DNA of 64,000 nt, from positions 207,558 through 271,557 of the forward strand of contig NZ_KE159709.1 in assembly GCF_000403435.2 (NCBI RefSeq), in the 5' to 3' direction. Of the stretch, positions 36,828 through 43,620 are shown piece by piece. Position 1 is the first letter of the stretch. The number at the start of each line of letters is the position of its first letter. The translations under genes were made by a program, and so were the position numbers. The notes under the pieces are model-generated. The model was not told where the DNA came from, did not search any database, and saw only the letters and a list, made by a program, of their open reading frames with translations. Source of the DNA: Oscillibacter sp. 1-3 (GTDB taxonomy: Bacteria; Bacillota; Clostridia; Oscillospirales; Oscillospiraceae).

Positions 36828-36928
36828 TGCAACCCGGCGGACATAGCCTCCGGGAGCATCCGCTCGCTCCCGGTGCCTTAGTTCCGTAGCTTTGCGTCCC
36901 ATTGTTTCCAATGGTTTGCCTACACATC
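36828..36928 (-). promoter_or_regulatory. c-di-GMP-I (GEMM) riboswitch, distal copy
   Basis: Minus strand: TAGGCAAACC, P2 ccattg-GAAA-caatgg with a GAAA tetraloop, GGGACGCAAAGC, TAAGGC, then a P3 with a strong hairpin (accgggagcg/gctcccgg) and GGCTATGTCCGCCGGGTT. It matches the GEMM-I consensus better than the proximal copy. The two aptamers stand directly next to each other, in the same orientation, upstream of the surface-protein operon. Confidence 0.85.
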
Positions 36929-37091
36929 TTTCCAGCCGGTCCTCCGGCCCTGCCGCCGCAGCCGATGTGAAACCGCGGCGGGCGCGCTCCACGGCGGAAC
37001 CGCCTCACACATTCCGCTCCCTCCTCTCCACTTTTCTGTCTGAGGGCGTTCACGCTCTGTCCGCGCCTGCCGGCGCGGGAAAACCGGCGGA

Positions 37092-37889
37092 TCAGCCCGC
37101 CCAGCCGGCAATTCGCTGTTCCTCCGCCAGCATGCGGTCATAGGCCTGGTCCGCCAGGATTGAAATGTTACTGAGAATCATCTCCCGGGTGGAGCAGTAC
37201 ATATTAAAAAGGCACCGGGGCGTGGCCTTCTCCGCCGCTACCTGCGCCTCGCGGCTGACGCTCTGCAGGAGCTTGACAGCATAAGTCCTGGCGATGGGCG
37301 CACCCGCCGCCGTCCGAAAGACCGGGCCATCCGAAATGTTCTCCCGCTGCGTGTAGGCCAGCAGCTCTTCCCGGAGCTCTGCGGGAATGCGCAGGACACG
37401 GCTGCAGCGGCCGTTGTGGTAGCGAAGCTCCACGGCGCCCTCTTCCACCGCCTCTACCGTCAGCTGGGACAGCTCCTGAATCCGCAGGCCCGCGCCGCCC
37501 AGCGTCTTTGTCAGCAGGTAGACCCGCTCCTTTTCCAGCGCCCGCGCCGCCTGGAGCAGACGCAGGTACTCCGCCCGGGTCAGTTCCGGCTGGAGGACTT
37601 CCTGTCCCTCCGCGAAGTCGAGAACCTGAAATTCCCTGTGTCCCAGATAGCCGCACAGGCTGTTCAGCGCCGAGAGGCGGCTGTTGATGCTCCGGGGCGA
37701 GACCCCCTGGGCCTCCAGCCACTTCTTCCAAGCCCTGCCCGTCTCCGCGGTGAGCGTTTTTCCCTCCGGCAGATACTCGTAGAGCTTTTTCAAATTCCGC
37801 CGATAGGCCTCCAGAGATGAGGCTCCAATCCCCCGGCGCTCCTGGCTGGTCAGAAATTCCTCGATCAGTCCGGGTGTAAGGACTGCCAC
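37092..37889 (-). CDS. Atypical tyrosine recombinase without the H-x-x-R box
   Basis: A 265-residue protein. The N-terminal SAM-like DNA-binding domain is clear (LIEEFLTSQERRGIGASSLE, RSINSRLSALNSLCGYLG), and the catalytic domain has the first Arg (GGAGLRIQELSQL). In place of the usual HxLRH block it has TPRCLFNMYCSTREM, and it ends AYDRMLAEEQ, with a Tyr that may be the nucleophile. GGGAGGTG supports the GTG start. It lies just upstream of the riboswitch-controlled surface operon, same strand. An invertase or other site-specific role is possible; it may also be degenerate. Confidence 0.72.
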   Translation of the reverse strand: MAVLTPGLIEEFLTSQERRGIGASSLEAYRRNLKKLYEYLPEGKTLTAETGRAWKKWLEAQGVSPRSINSRLSALNSLCGYLGHREFQVLDFAEGQEVLQPELTRAEYLRLLQAARALEKERVYLLTKTLGGAGLRIQELSQLTVEAVEEGAVELRYHNGRCSRVLRIPAELREELLAYTQRENISDGPVFRTAAGAPIARTYAVKLLQSVSREAQVAAEKATPRCLFNMYCSTREMILSNISILADQAYDRMLAEEQRIAGWAG

Positions 37890-38354
37890 TAGAAACACCT
37901 CCCTCAGGACGGAGGACAGGCCTGGCGTATGTGCCTTGCGAAAATGTGTACTTTTTGGCAAGGCATATTGGGAGGAGAAATTTCCCGGATACGGTGTTGA
38001 AATCCTGGAACTTCTGTGATATATTACTATATATTGAAATAGGCGGAAGCTGGCAGGAAAGTACGCTTTCCTGCCAGCTTCCGCACGTTGGCGTGTCAGC
38101 TGCGGCACACTGCTCCAACTGTGTTTTTTTACCACCGGATTTCTTGACATCGGGGATATATTGACATTTTCAGAGCTCTATTGTGAAAAATAGCCGGACA
38201 GCGCGGCGTCTGCCGGCGTCAGGACGGCGGAAAATATTTGAGAAAGCCAAAGCGCACAGTTGCGTTGAAAGCAGGCCAGGGGAGGGCAGCGCATTTACAG
38301 TGACAATACCGGCAAAAGAGAGCGAGTGAGATGAGCGAAATAAGAAGGAAAGGC
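37890..38354. other. Intergenic region with long perfect hairpin and possible promoter
   Basis: No gene is supported here. A plus-strand TTGAAA-17-TATATT lies at about 37999-38027, immediately before the inverted repeat at 38043-38084. Two TTGACA-like hexamers occur near 38144 and 38161, without a matching -10. On the minus strand the region would be the 5' side of the recombinase gene. Confidence 0.45.
38043..38084. repeat. Perfect 19-bp inverted repeat
   Basis: gcggaagctggcaggaaag (38043-38061), loop tacg, ctttcctgccagcttccgc (38066-38084). There is no U-run on either side, so it is not an ordinary terminator. It is placed about 155 bases upstream of the recombinase start and could be a recombination or protein-binding site. 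Confidence 0.85.
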
Positions 38355-38855
38355 ATGGAATTTGTTGGTAACGACTACAAGGAGATTTCTGCCAGCGGAG
38401 AGCGGGCCTCGTTTTGTCTGGACTGCTATCAGAATTTCGGATGGCTTCCGGACGAGCGGACACAGGAGACCAGAGGAGCAATTGTTCTGAGGCGGGAGCG
38501 GAAAATCGTAAATAAAGTGGAATTGACCCGCTTACAGCGTCATTTTGAGGCGTGTATGGACGAGATTACCGCGCTGGAGAAATCCAAAACAACGAATGCG
38601 GCCGCTGCCGCCCTGTGCGTTTGGGTGGTGGGAACCGCTTTCATGGCGGGCGCTACCTTCGCGGCGGTGCACGTTCCGCCGCTCTGGATCGCGACAATTA
38701 TTCTGGCAGTCCCTGGATTTCTGGGCTGGATACCGCCCCTGTTCGTCTACAAGAAAATCGTGTCCCGCCGGTCCAGGGTTGTGGCCGAGCTGATTGAGCG
38801 GAAATACGATGAGATCTATGAGATCTGCACACAGGGAAATAAACTGCTGAACTGA
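38355..38855 (+). CDS. Hypothetical protein with two membrane helices
   Basis: A 166-residue protein. The soluble head (EFVGNDYKEISASGERASFC, DCYQNFGWLPDE) is of a type I associate with Oscillospiraceae and Lachnospiraceae small operons. It is followed by a helical region, two hydrophobic segments (about 85-105 and 112-132) and a basic C-terminal helix. The start at 38355 is preferred to 38331 because AAGGAAAGG lies just before it. Function unknown. It leads a row of small membrane or accessory proteins on the plus strand and has its own terminator. Confidence 0.75.
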   Translation: MEFVGNDYKEISASGERASFCLDCYQNFGWLPDERTQETRGAIVLRRERKIVNKVELTRLQRHFEACMDEITALEKSKTTNAAAAALCVWVVGTAFMAGATFAAVHVPPLWIATIILAVPGFLGWIPPLFVYKKIVSRRSRVVAELIERKYDEIYEICTQGNKLLN

Positions 38856-38859
38856 ACGA

Positions 38860-38898
38860 ACGCTCCCTCCGGAAAAATCCGCGAGGGAGCGTCTTTTT
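38860..38898 (+). terminator. Terminator after the 166-aa gene
   Basis: acgctccctc and gagggagcgt form the stem, followed by cttttt. Confidence 0.9.
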
Positions 38899-39003
38899 CA
38901 TATTTCTCAAACAGAATTCAAGCAATGTGAAAACAAAAGGGGCCTATAATCGGCACATGGGTTGAGAACTCAAAGCAATTTTTTTGAAAGTGAGGACAAT
39001 ATT

Positions 39004-39093
39004 ATGAAAAAGTTTCATCCGAGTATTCCCGGGGGGACGAAATGGCGGCCGCTTCCTTTCGTGAAACTGAGGCGGCTGCGGCCTGTAAAGTGA
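39004..39093 (+). CDS. Tiny basic peptide ORF (29 aa)
   Basis: ATG after a GTGAGGAC ribosome site; the product begins MKKFHPSIPGGTKWRPLPF and is strongly basic (ends LRRLRPVK). Its stop TGA overlaps the GTG start of the next small gene by three bases, a coupling arrangement. It could equally be a leader peptide. A TATAAT at 38945 lies upstream without a clear -35. Confidence 0.45.
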   Translation: MKKFHPSIPGGTKWRPLPFVKLRRLRPVK

Positions 39094-39272
39094 GCGAATA
39101 TAGACTGAAGCCGCTTAAACAGGCGGAGGCCGTGATTGGGGCCTATCAGAAGATTGAGGAGACCGCAGTAGGCGGTTACAAAAAGATCGAGAGGAAGTTC
39201 GTGGATACGTTCCTGGAAAAGGCGGAGGACAGCGGACGGAACGGCGAGGTCCCGCCCAACAGCGAGGACTGA
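39090..39272 (+). CDS. Small helical protein (60 aa)
   Basis: GTG start overlapping the preceding stop. The product, with segments QAEAVIGAYQKIEETAVGGY and KKIERKFVDTFLEKAED, is an amphipathic helix type seen next to small membrane proteins in related gut Firmicutes. No known function. It lies about 100 bases upstream of the membrane protein at 39371, so it may share its transcript. Confidence 0.65.
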   Translation: MSEYRLKPLKQAEAVIGAYQKIEETAVGGYKKIERKFVDTFLEKAEDSGRNGEVPPNSED

Positions 39273-39370
39273 GGGATGGGAAATATCATCCCGGCGGCGG
39301 AAAAAGATCCGTCGTTTGGGTTTTTGACATTTTGTAAACAAGGCCAAATTAAAAACAGGAGATGTTTATT

Positions 39371-39742
39371 ATGAAAAAAAGCAGCTTTGTGGCGCTGATT
39401 TTAGGAACCGCCGGCGGTGTGTTTTTCGCGCTGGGGATGTGCATGGTCCTGCTGCCGGAGTGGGGAATGGAAACCCAGGGCACGGTCTGCGGCGTGATAG
39501 GCCTGGCGATCTTGCTGGCCGCTCTGCTGATCTGGCAAAAAATGGAACATAAGGCCCCCATCAAGTTCAGTAGAAAGACGCTGCTTACCGTTTTTGCGGG
39601 TGTTCTGGGCGCGCTGCTGCTGGGTGTTGGGATGTGCATGACGATGGTGTCTCATCAGATGGTTATGGGCATCGTGATTGGTCTGGCGGGGATCGTGATG
39701 CTGCTGATACTGATTCCGCTGATTAGGGGAGTTCACGGCTGA
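39371..39742 (+). CDS. Small four-helix membrane protein (123 aa)
   Basis: Four predicted membrane helices: SFVALILGTAGGVFFALGMC, TVCGVIGLAILLAALLIW, LLTVFAGVLGALLLGVGMC and MGIVIGLAGIVMLLILIPL. Helices 1-2 and 3-4 look like an internal duplication (GGVFFALGMCMVL against GALLLGVGMCMTM). CAGGAG lies 10 bases before this ATG, which is preferred to an ATG three codons earlier. The function is unknown. It ends the small-protein row, with a terminator at 39788. Confidence 0.75.
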   Translation: MKKSSFVALILGTAGGVFFALGMCMVLLPEWGMETQGTVCGVIGLAILLAALLIWQKMEHKAPIKFSRKTLLTVFAGVLGALLLGVGMCMTMVSHQMVMGIVIGLAGIVMLLILIPLIRGVHG

Positions 39743-39787
39743 AACCCGCGGTTGTGAGTCGAGATTAAGCCTTAGGGGCAGACGGGG

Positions 39788-39830
39788 ACAGTGAGAGAGC
39801 GTATGCAGCTTCTCTCACTGTTCTCTTATT
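39788..39830 (+). terminator. Terminator after the small-protein row
   Basis: acagtgagaga and tctctcactgt stem with a pyrimidine-rich U-containing tail. Confidence 0.75.
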
Positions 39831-39916
39831 TTTCGGAACGGTAAAATTTTTTCAGGAAATTTTCGTTTTTCTTCTGAGACGGGCGCAGGACATATCGTGA
39901 AGCGCATGAAAGGGAA

Positions 39917-40789
39917 TCATAAGAAGATGTCGAATGGGGACGGTTTTGGACTGTTGATTTCATCCGGGGAGTACAGCCTGTCAAAGCCATAAATCAGCCG
40001 TCCGGCGAAGGATTCGCCGCTTTTCAGGCTTATCCCGTACAGCATGGCCTGCGTGAGGGCGGCGCTGCTTTCCGGCAGCTTTTGGACCGATAGAGAGTCC
40101 ATATTGCCATAAGCGGAAATGGTCAGACCGGCGGCGCCGCTTGCCAGCTCCGCAATGGGCTTTACCTCCTCCGGAGAGGAGAGAAGGGTGGGGGCGCTTT
40201 CCGCCAGCGGGACAAACGCCATTTCTGCATAGACGGTTTTTTCAACCGGCAGTGTCTGGCCGCCGGAGAGGATCTGCGGACAAAAAGAGCGCAGAGCGTA
40301 GTCGTCCGTGTCTGTCAGGTGAAATACCAGATTGCATTCCGGCGCGATCAGCGCTCCCCGCTCTGGGGCGGAGAAAAGGTCGATGACGATCCGGTTCAAA
40401 TTCACCCACATAATCCGGGCCCCAACGGTCAGCGCCGTATGCAGGCCGCTCTCAGCCTCGGAGAGGCGGCAGGTGAGAAAGATATGATTTTGACCGATTT
40501 CCTGCGTCTGCCAAAGTTTATGGGAGAGACATTGGGATAGGGCGGGGGAGAGGTGGTCACGAATCATCCCCAGCCCCTCTGCGGACTGCTGGCAGGTCTC
40601 CAAATTTTCGCCGCCAGAGAGAACGTTCCGCAGAGATCCCTGGCCGTCATGGATGCAGATGCTTTTCATAGTACATCCATAGTTGGTGATTTCGATATAG
40701 TCGTTTGTATTGTTGGGAATGCGGTAGAGCAGGGCGGTTTCGCCGGTTTCCGTTTTTCCAAATACCGTCTGCGTAATTTCTGAATTCAT
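39917..40789 (-). CDS. Aldose-1-epimerase-like protein
   Basis: A 290-residue beta-sandwich protein. The opening (TVFGKTETGETALLYRIPNN, DYIEITNYGCTMKSICIHD) is the aldose 1-epimerase (GalM) N-terminus, and the C-terminus (GESFAGRLIYGFD) resembles the family end. The central catalytic residues are not obvious, and the sequence is divergent, so the substrate may be something other than hexose. AAAGGA precedes the ATG. A sigma-54 promoter (40843-40860) reads into it, divergent from the cupin operon, which places it in the neighbouring catabolic regulon. Confidence 0.72.
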   Translation of the reverse strand: MNSEITQTVFGKTETGETALLYRIPNNTNDYIEITNYGCTMKSICIHDGQGSLRNVLSGGENLETCQQSAEGLGMIRDHLSPALSQCLSHKLWQTQEIGQNHIFLTCRLSEAESGLHTALTVGARIMWVNLNRIVIDLFSAPERGALIAPECNLVFHLTDTDDYALRSFCPQILSGGQTLPVEKTVYAEMAFVPLAESAPTLLSSPEEVKPIAELASGAAGLTISAYGNMDSLSVQKLPESSAALTQAMLYGISLKSGESFAGRLIYGFDRLYSPDEINSPKPSPFDIFL

Positions 40790-40842
40790 ATAAAACATCC
40801 TTTCGATATAGTGTCCGTGCGGAGATCACGTTTTCAAAATAC

Positions 40843-40860
40843 AAGCAAATTTTATGCCAT
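40843..40860 (-). promoter_or_regulatory. Sigma-54 promoter (-24/-12) for the epimerase-like gene
   Basis: Minus strand ATGGCATAAAATTTGCTT: GG and GC dinucleotides with exactly 10 bases between them. The transcript would start about 44 bases before the ATG. Confidence 0.8.
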
Positions 40861-40897
40861 TGTTGGGAGAGGAAAGGGCTGCCGCATCACGGTGAAT

Positions 40898-40915
40898 TTG
40901 GCATAAAGTTTGCTT
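40898..40915 (+). promoter_or_regulatory. Sigma-54 promoter (-24/-12) for the cupin-aldolase operon
   Basis: TTGGCATAAAGTTTGCTT: GG at 40900-40901 and GC at 40912-40913, 10 bases apart. It is nearly the same sequence as the divergent one 40 bases away. Confidence 0.85.
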
Positions 40916-40991
40916 AATTTCTTTTTGAGGTGTGGTCAGCGGCCGCACCATCCGGCACCGAAAAATCATGCAGAAGAAAGGAATTGTTACG

Positions 40992-41468
40992 ATGGCTAAG
41001 ATTATGTACGGAAACTACAACGACCTGCCGTGGATGCCCAACCACAAGAAAGATGTGGACGGAAAAGTGATGTGCTACATGAAATGCTTTGCGATGGAAG
41101 CGGTCAATATGCACATGTGTATTGGACAGATGTTCAACGGAATGCCCATCGGACCCCATACGCACCCCAATGAGCAGATCGCCACTGTGGTAAAGGGAGA
41201 GTGCGATTATTGGGTGGACGGCGTACCCTACCGTCTTTCTCCCGGCTGCTGGGTAAATGTCCCGCCTCACTACGTCCACTACGCCCATGTATACCGCTCT
41301 CAGGGACCTTGCTACCAGATGGACATCATGTCCCCCAAGCGCTCTTCCAGCTGTGACGAATACAAGGCGTGGCTGAAGGCGGAGTATGACATTGACTGGG
41401 ATGCCGGCGGACGGGAGGTCCCTGATCTGACAGAGCCGCAGGACAAGACCGCGGAGGTCCGGGATTGA
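40992..41468 (+). CDS. Cupin-domain protein
   Basis: A 158-residue single cupin. Metal ligands of motif 1 are seen in PIGPHTHPNEQ (His56, His58, Glu61) and motif 2 in VPPHYVHYAHV. Such small cupins act as sugar or keto-acid isomerases, dioxygenases or ligand sensors. AAAGGA supports this start over one 20 codons earlier. It is first in a sigma-54-driven unit with an HpcH/HpaI aldolase, so a metabolic role on the same substrate is likely. The exact reaction cannot be read from sequence. Confidence 0.82.
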   Translation: MAKIMYGNYNDLPWMPNHKKDVDGKVMCYMKCFAMEAVNMHMCIGQMFNGMPIGPHTHPNEQIATVVKGECDYWVDGVPYRLSPGCWVNVPPHYVHYAHVYRSQGPCYQMDIMSPKRSSSCDEYKAWLKAEYDIDWDAGGREVPDLTEPQDKTAEVRD

Positions 41469-41492
41469 TATTTTTCCGGCGATGGGACGAAA

Positions 41493-41525
41493 TTGGGCAT
41501 GGGAGTTCCCGGTTCCCATGCCCAA
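41493..41525 (+). terminator. Hairpin between cupin and aldolase genes
   Basis: ttgggcatggga and tcccatgcccaa, followed by atcgttttta. It could be a partial terminator that lowers aldolase expression relative to the cupin, since no promoter is seen between the two genes. Confidence 0.65.
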
Positions 41526-41571
41526 ATCGTTTTTATATGTTCGCCGCTGAATTTGAAAGGATGGATGCAGC

Positions 41572-42369
41572 ATGAAAATGCGGAATTTTGTCAGGGAGAA
41601 AATTGCGGCCAACGGATATGCGCTGGGGGCATTTATTGCTTCCGGCTCCTCTACAAACTGCGAAATTCTGGGGCTGAACGGGCTGGATTTTGTAATGATC
41701 GACTGCGAGCACGCCGAGACGGGATCGGAGTCCATCGTCCATATGTGCCGGGCCGCGGAGATGTACGGGACAGCTCCGCTTGTTCGGGTATATGATCCGG
41801 ACGACGGCCCCATGATGAGCCGGATGCTGGACATCGGCGTGCAGGGAGTGATGGCGCCTTTGGTTGGAAATCGCGCACAGGCGGAGAATTTGGTTAACTT
41901 TACAAAATATGCGCCCTTGGGTAAGCGCGGGGCCAACGGGGGCCGCGGACCCCGCTGGGGCCTTTATGAGGACTATGTTCACGCCTCCAATGAGAATTGC
42001 CTGTCCATTGCCCAGTGCGAATCTCTGGAGGGATTGGAAAATATCGAGGCCATTGCCGCGACGCCGGGTCTGGATGTGATCTTTATCGGGACAGGAGATC
42101 TGTCCTTGGAGATGGGGATTGCTTTTAAGGCCGATTCCGCAGCCAATCACACAGTAGACGCGCCGGAGATCGTGGCGGCCATTGACGCGATTCTGGCGGC
42201 CTGCCGAAAAAACCATGTGATCCCTGGAATTGTAACCGCCAGCGCGGAGGATGCCGCCCGCCGGATTCGGCAGGGATTCCAGTTTGTCACCTGCATGAAC
42301 GATCTGGGATTTTTCCGCAGCAGCACAGCCCGGCATATCCAGAGCGTCCGGGAATTTGTCTTGAAGTGA
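41572..42369 (+). CDS. HpcH/HpaI family aldolase
   Basis: A 265-residue class II pyruvate aldolase of the type that splits 2-keto-3-deoxy sugar acids or 4-hydroxy-2-oxo acids into pyruvate and an aldehyde. Family motifs: DFVMIDCEHAETGSES (metal Glu and catalytic region), APLVRVYDPDDGP, GVMAPLVGNRAQAE and GLDVIFIGTGDLSLEMG. Length fits. AAAGGATGG precedes the ATG. It is the likely C-C cleavage step after the enolase-superfamily dehydratase at 52889, which would supply a 2-keto-3-deoxy acid. Confidence 0.88.
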   Translation: MKMRNFVREKIAANGYALGAFIASGSSTNCEILGLNGLDFVMIDCEHAETGSESIVHMCRAAEMYGTAPLVRVYDPDDGPMMSRMLDIGVQGVMAPLVGNRAQAENLVNFTKYAPLGKRGANGGRGPRWGLYEDYVHASNENCLSIAQCESLEGLENIEAIAATPGLDVIFIGTGDLSLEMGIAFKADSAANHTVDAPEIVAAIDAILAACRKNHVIPGIVTASAEDAARRIRQGFQFVTCMNDLGFFRSSTARHIQSVREFVLK

Positions 42370-42407
42370 TGGAATCTTTGCAAGGAATATTTTGTTTGAT
42401 AAGAGAG

Positions 42408-42437
42408 AGCGGGCAGAGGACTCTGCCCGCTTTCTTT
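42408..42437 (+). terminator. Terminator of the cupin-aldolase operon
   Basis: agcgggcagag and ctctgcccgct stem followed by ttcttt. Confidence 0.85.
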
Positions 42438-42448
42438 CAAACTGCGGC

Positions 42449-42464
42449 AATTCAAATTTGAATT
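42449..42464. promoter_or_regulatory. Palindromic operator candidate, copy 1
   Basis: AATTCAA-AT-TTGAATT, a perfect palindrome about 265 bases upstream of the sigma-54 promoter at 42713. Copy 2 has the same half-sites. Confidence 0.5.
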
Positions 42465-42537
42465 TTTGATTTATATATGAATTGTTTTGGCATGGAAGCA
42501 GACCTGATGTCATCTCACCTGCGTTTTTAATAAAAAC

Positions 42538-42553
42538 AATTCAATTTTGAATT
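42538..42553. promoter_or_regulatory. Palindromic operator candidate, copy 2
   Basis: AATTCAA-TT-TTGAATT, about 175 bases upstream of the sigma-54 promoter, the usual range for enhancer sites of bacterial enhancer-binding proteins. No gene lies in 42370-42796. Confidence 0.55.
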
Positions 42554-42712
42554 ATTCTCTCAAAAATCCATCTATCTGCGCACCGCCGCCTATTGGTACA
42601 TCTTCTCAAAACAGTTTAGAATTTTTGCGCAGTTTGACGGGGATTCTTCTTCAAAACGGAAAGATCCTGGGGGAGTTTTTTACCTGTAAAAAAGATTTTT
42701 GACGGCTTGGTT

Positions 42713-42730
42713 CTGGCATATTTTTTGCTT
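42713..42730 (+). promoter_or_regulatory. Sigma-54 promoter (-24/-12) for the MBL-TRAP operon
   Basis: CTGGCATATTTTTTGCTT: GG at 42715-42716, GC at 42727-42728, 10 bases between. The transcript would start near 42740. Confidence 0.85.
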
Positions 42731-42796
42731 CTATAAATTTGCAGCGCGATTGACTTTTCCAAATCTGGCCGCAGCTTTTGAAAGGGGAGTGTTCAC

Positions 42797-43543
42797 ATGA
42801 GTCTGAAAGTCGAATATCTCGGCTGGGCATCCTTTATTTTGACGGGTCCCACCGGAACCAGAGCTGTGACGGACCCATATTTATCCGGAAATTCCCGGAC
42901 TAAGGTTCCGCCCAGCCCTGTCAAACCGGAGGATGTCCAGGTGGACTTGATTATTGTCAGCCATTGCGCTGGAGATCATTTTGGACAGGCTCTGGAGATT
43001 CTAGCCAATTCCAAAACCACGAAACTGCTGGGGGATCACAGCACGCTGTGTCTGGCGGAACGGGCCGGGTATGGCGGAACCTGGGACCCGCGTATGGAAC
43101 TGACCACCAGCGGCGCAACCTATGTCCAGGGGGATTTTACGATCCATGCTGTAGACGCCCGCCATATTGCGTTCAAACGCTTCGAGGACGGCTCCTGTAT
43201 GACAGGAGAACCGCTTTGTTATATAATTCGTGTAAAGGACGGGCCCACCTGTTTCTTTGGCGGCGACACCTCCTTGACCTGCGATATGAAGCTGTGGGGA
43301 GAGCTGTTCCATCCGGATCTGGCGTTTCTCGGCATCGGCGGCGTGGATCTGGACGGGCGGAGCCTGGATGAGATGGACCCTCCGGCGGCCGCGATCTGTG
43401 CGGAGATGCTGGGGGCAAAAACGGTGATTCCCATGCACTACCGCACGCAGGAGTATCTGGAGCGGTTCCGGGAGCATCTTGCCGTCCGCTGCCCGGACTG
43501 CGCCTGCCTTGCGATGCGGCCAGGCGAAAGTCTTCTTCTGTGA
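42797..43543 (+). CDS. MBL-fold metallo-hydrolase (UlaG-like)
   Basis: A 248-residue metallo-beta-lactamase fold. The motifs are SHCAGDHFGQ (the first metal His of HxHxDH is replaced: S-H-C-A-G-D-H), GGDTSLTCDM and VIPMHYRTQ. The opening VEYLGWASFILTGPTG resembles the UlaG/lactonase-type branch, so hydrolysis of a lactone or phosphodiester is plausible. It is the first gene behind the sigma-54 promoter at 42713 and is followed by the TRAP transporter genes, so it probably acts on the imported compound. Confidence 0.83.
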   Translation: MSLKVEYLGWASFILTGPTGTRAVTDPYLSGNSRTKVPPSPVKPEDVQVDLIIVSHCAGDHFGQALEILANSKTTKLLGDHSTLCLAERAGYGGTWDPRMELTTSGATYVQGDFTIHAVDARHIAFKRFEDGSCMTGEPLCYIIRVKDGPTCFFGGDTSLTCDMKLWGELFHPDLAFLGIGGVDLDGRSLDEMDPPAAAICAEMLGAKTVIPMHYRTQEYLERFREHLAVRCPDCACLAMRPGESLLL

Positions 43544-43620
43544 GAAATACCGGGTTGAATCCGAATCACTCTGCCGGAAACCGGTGGGATGAAATAAAAA
43601 ATTTTTTGGAGGAAACAGAA

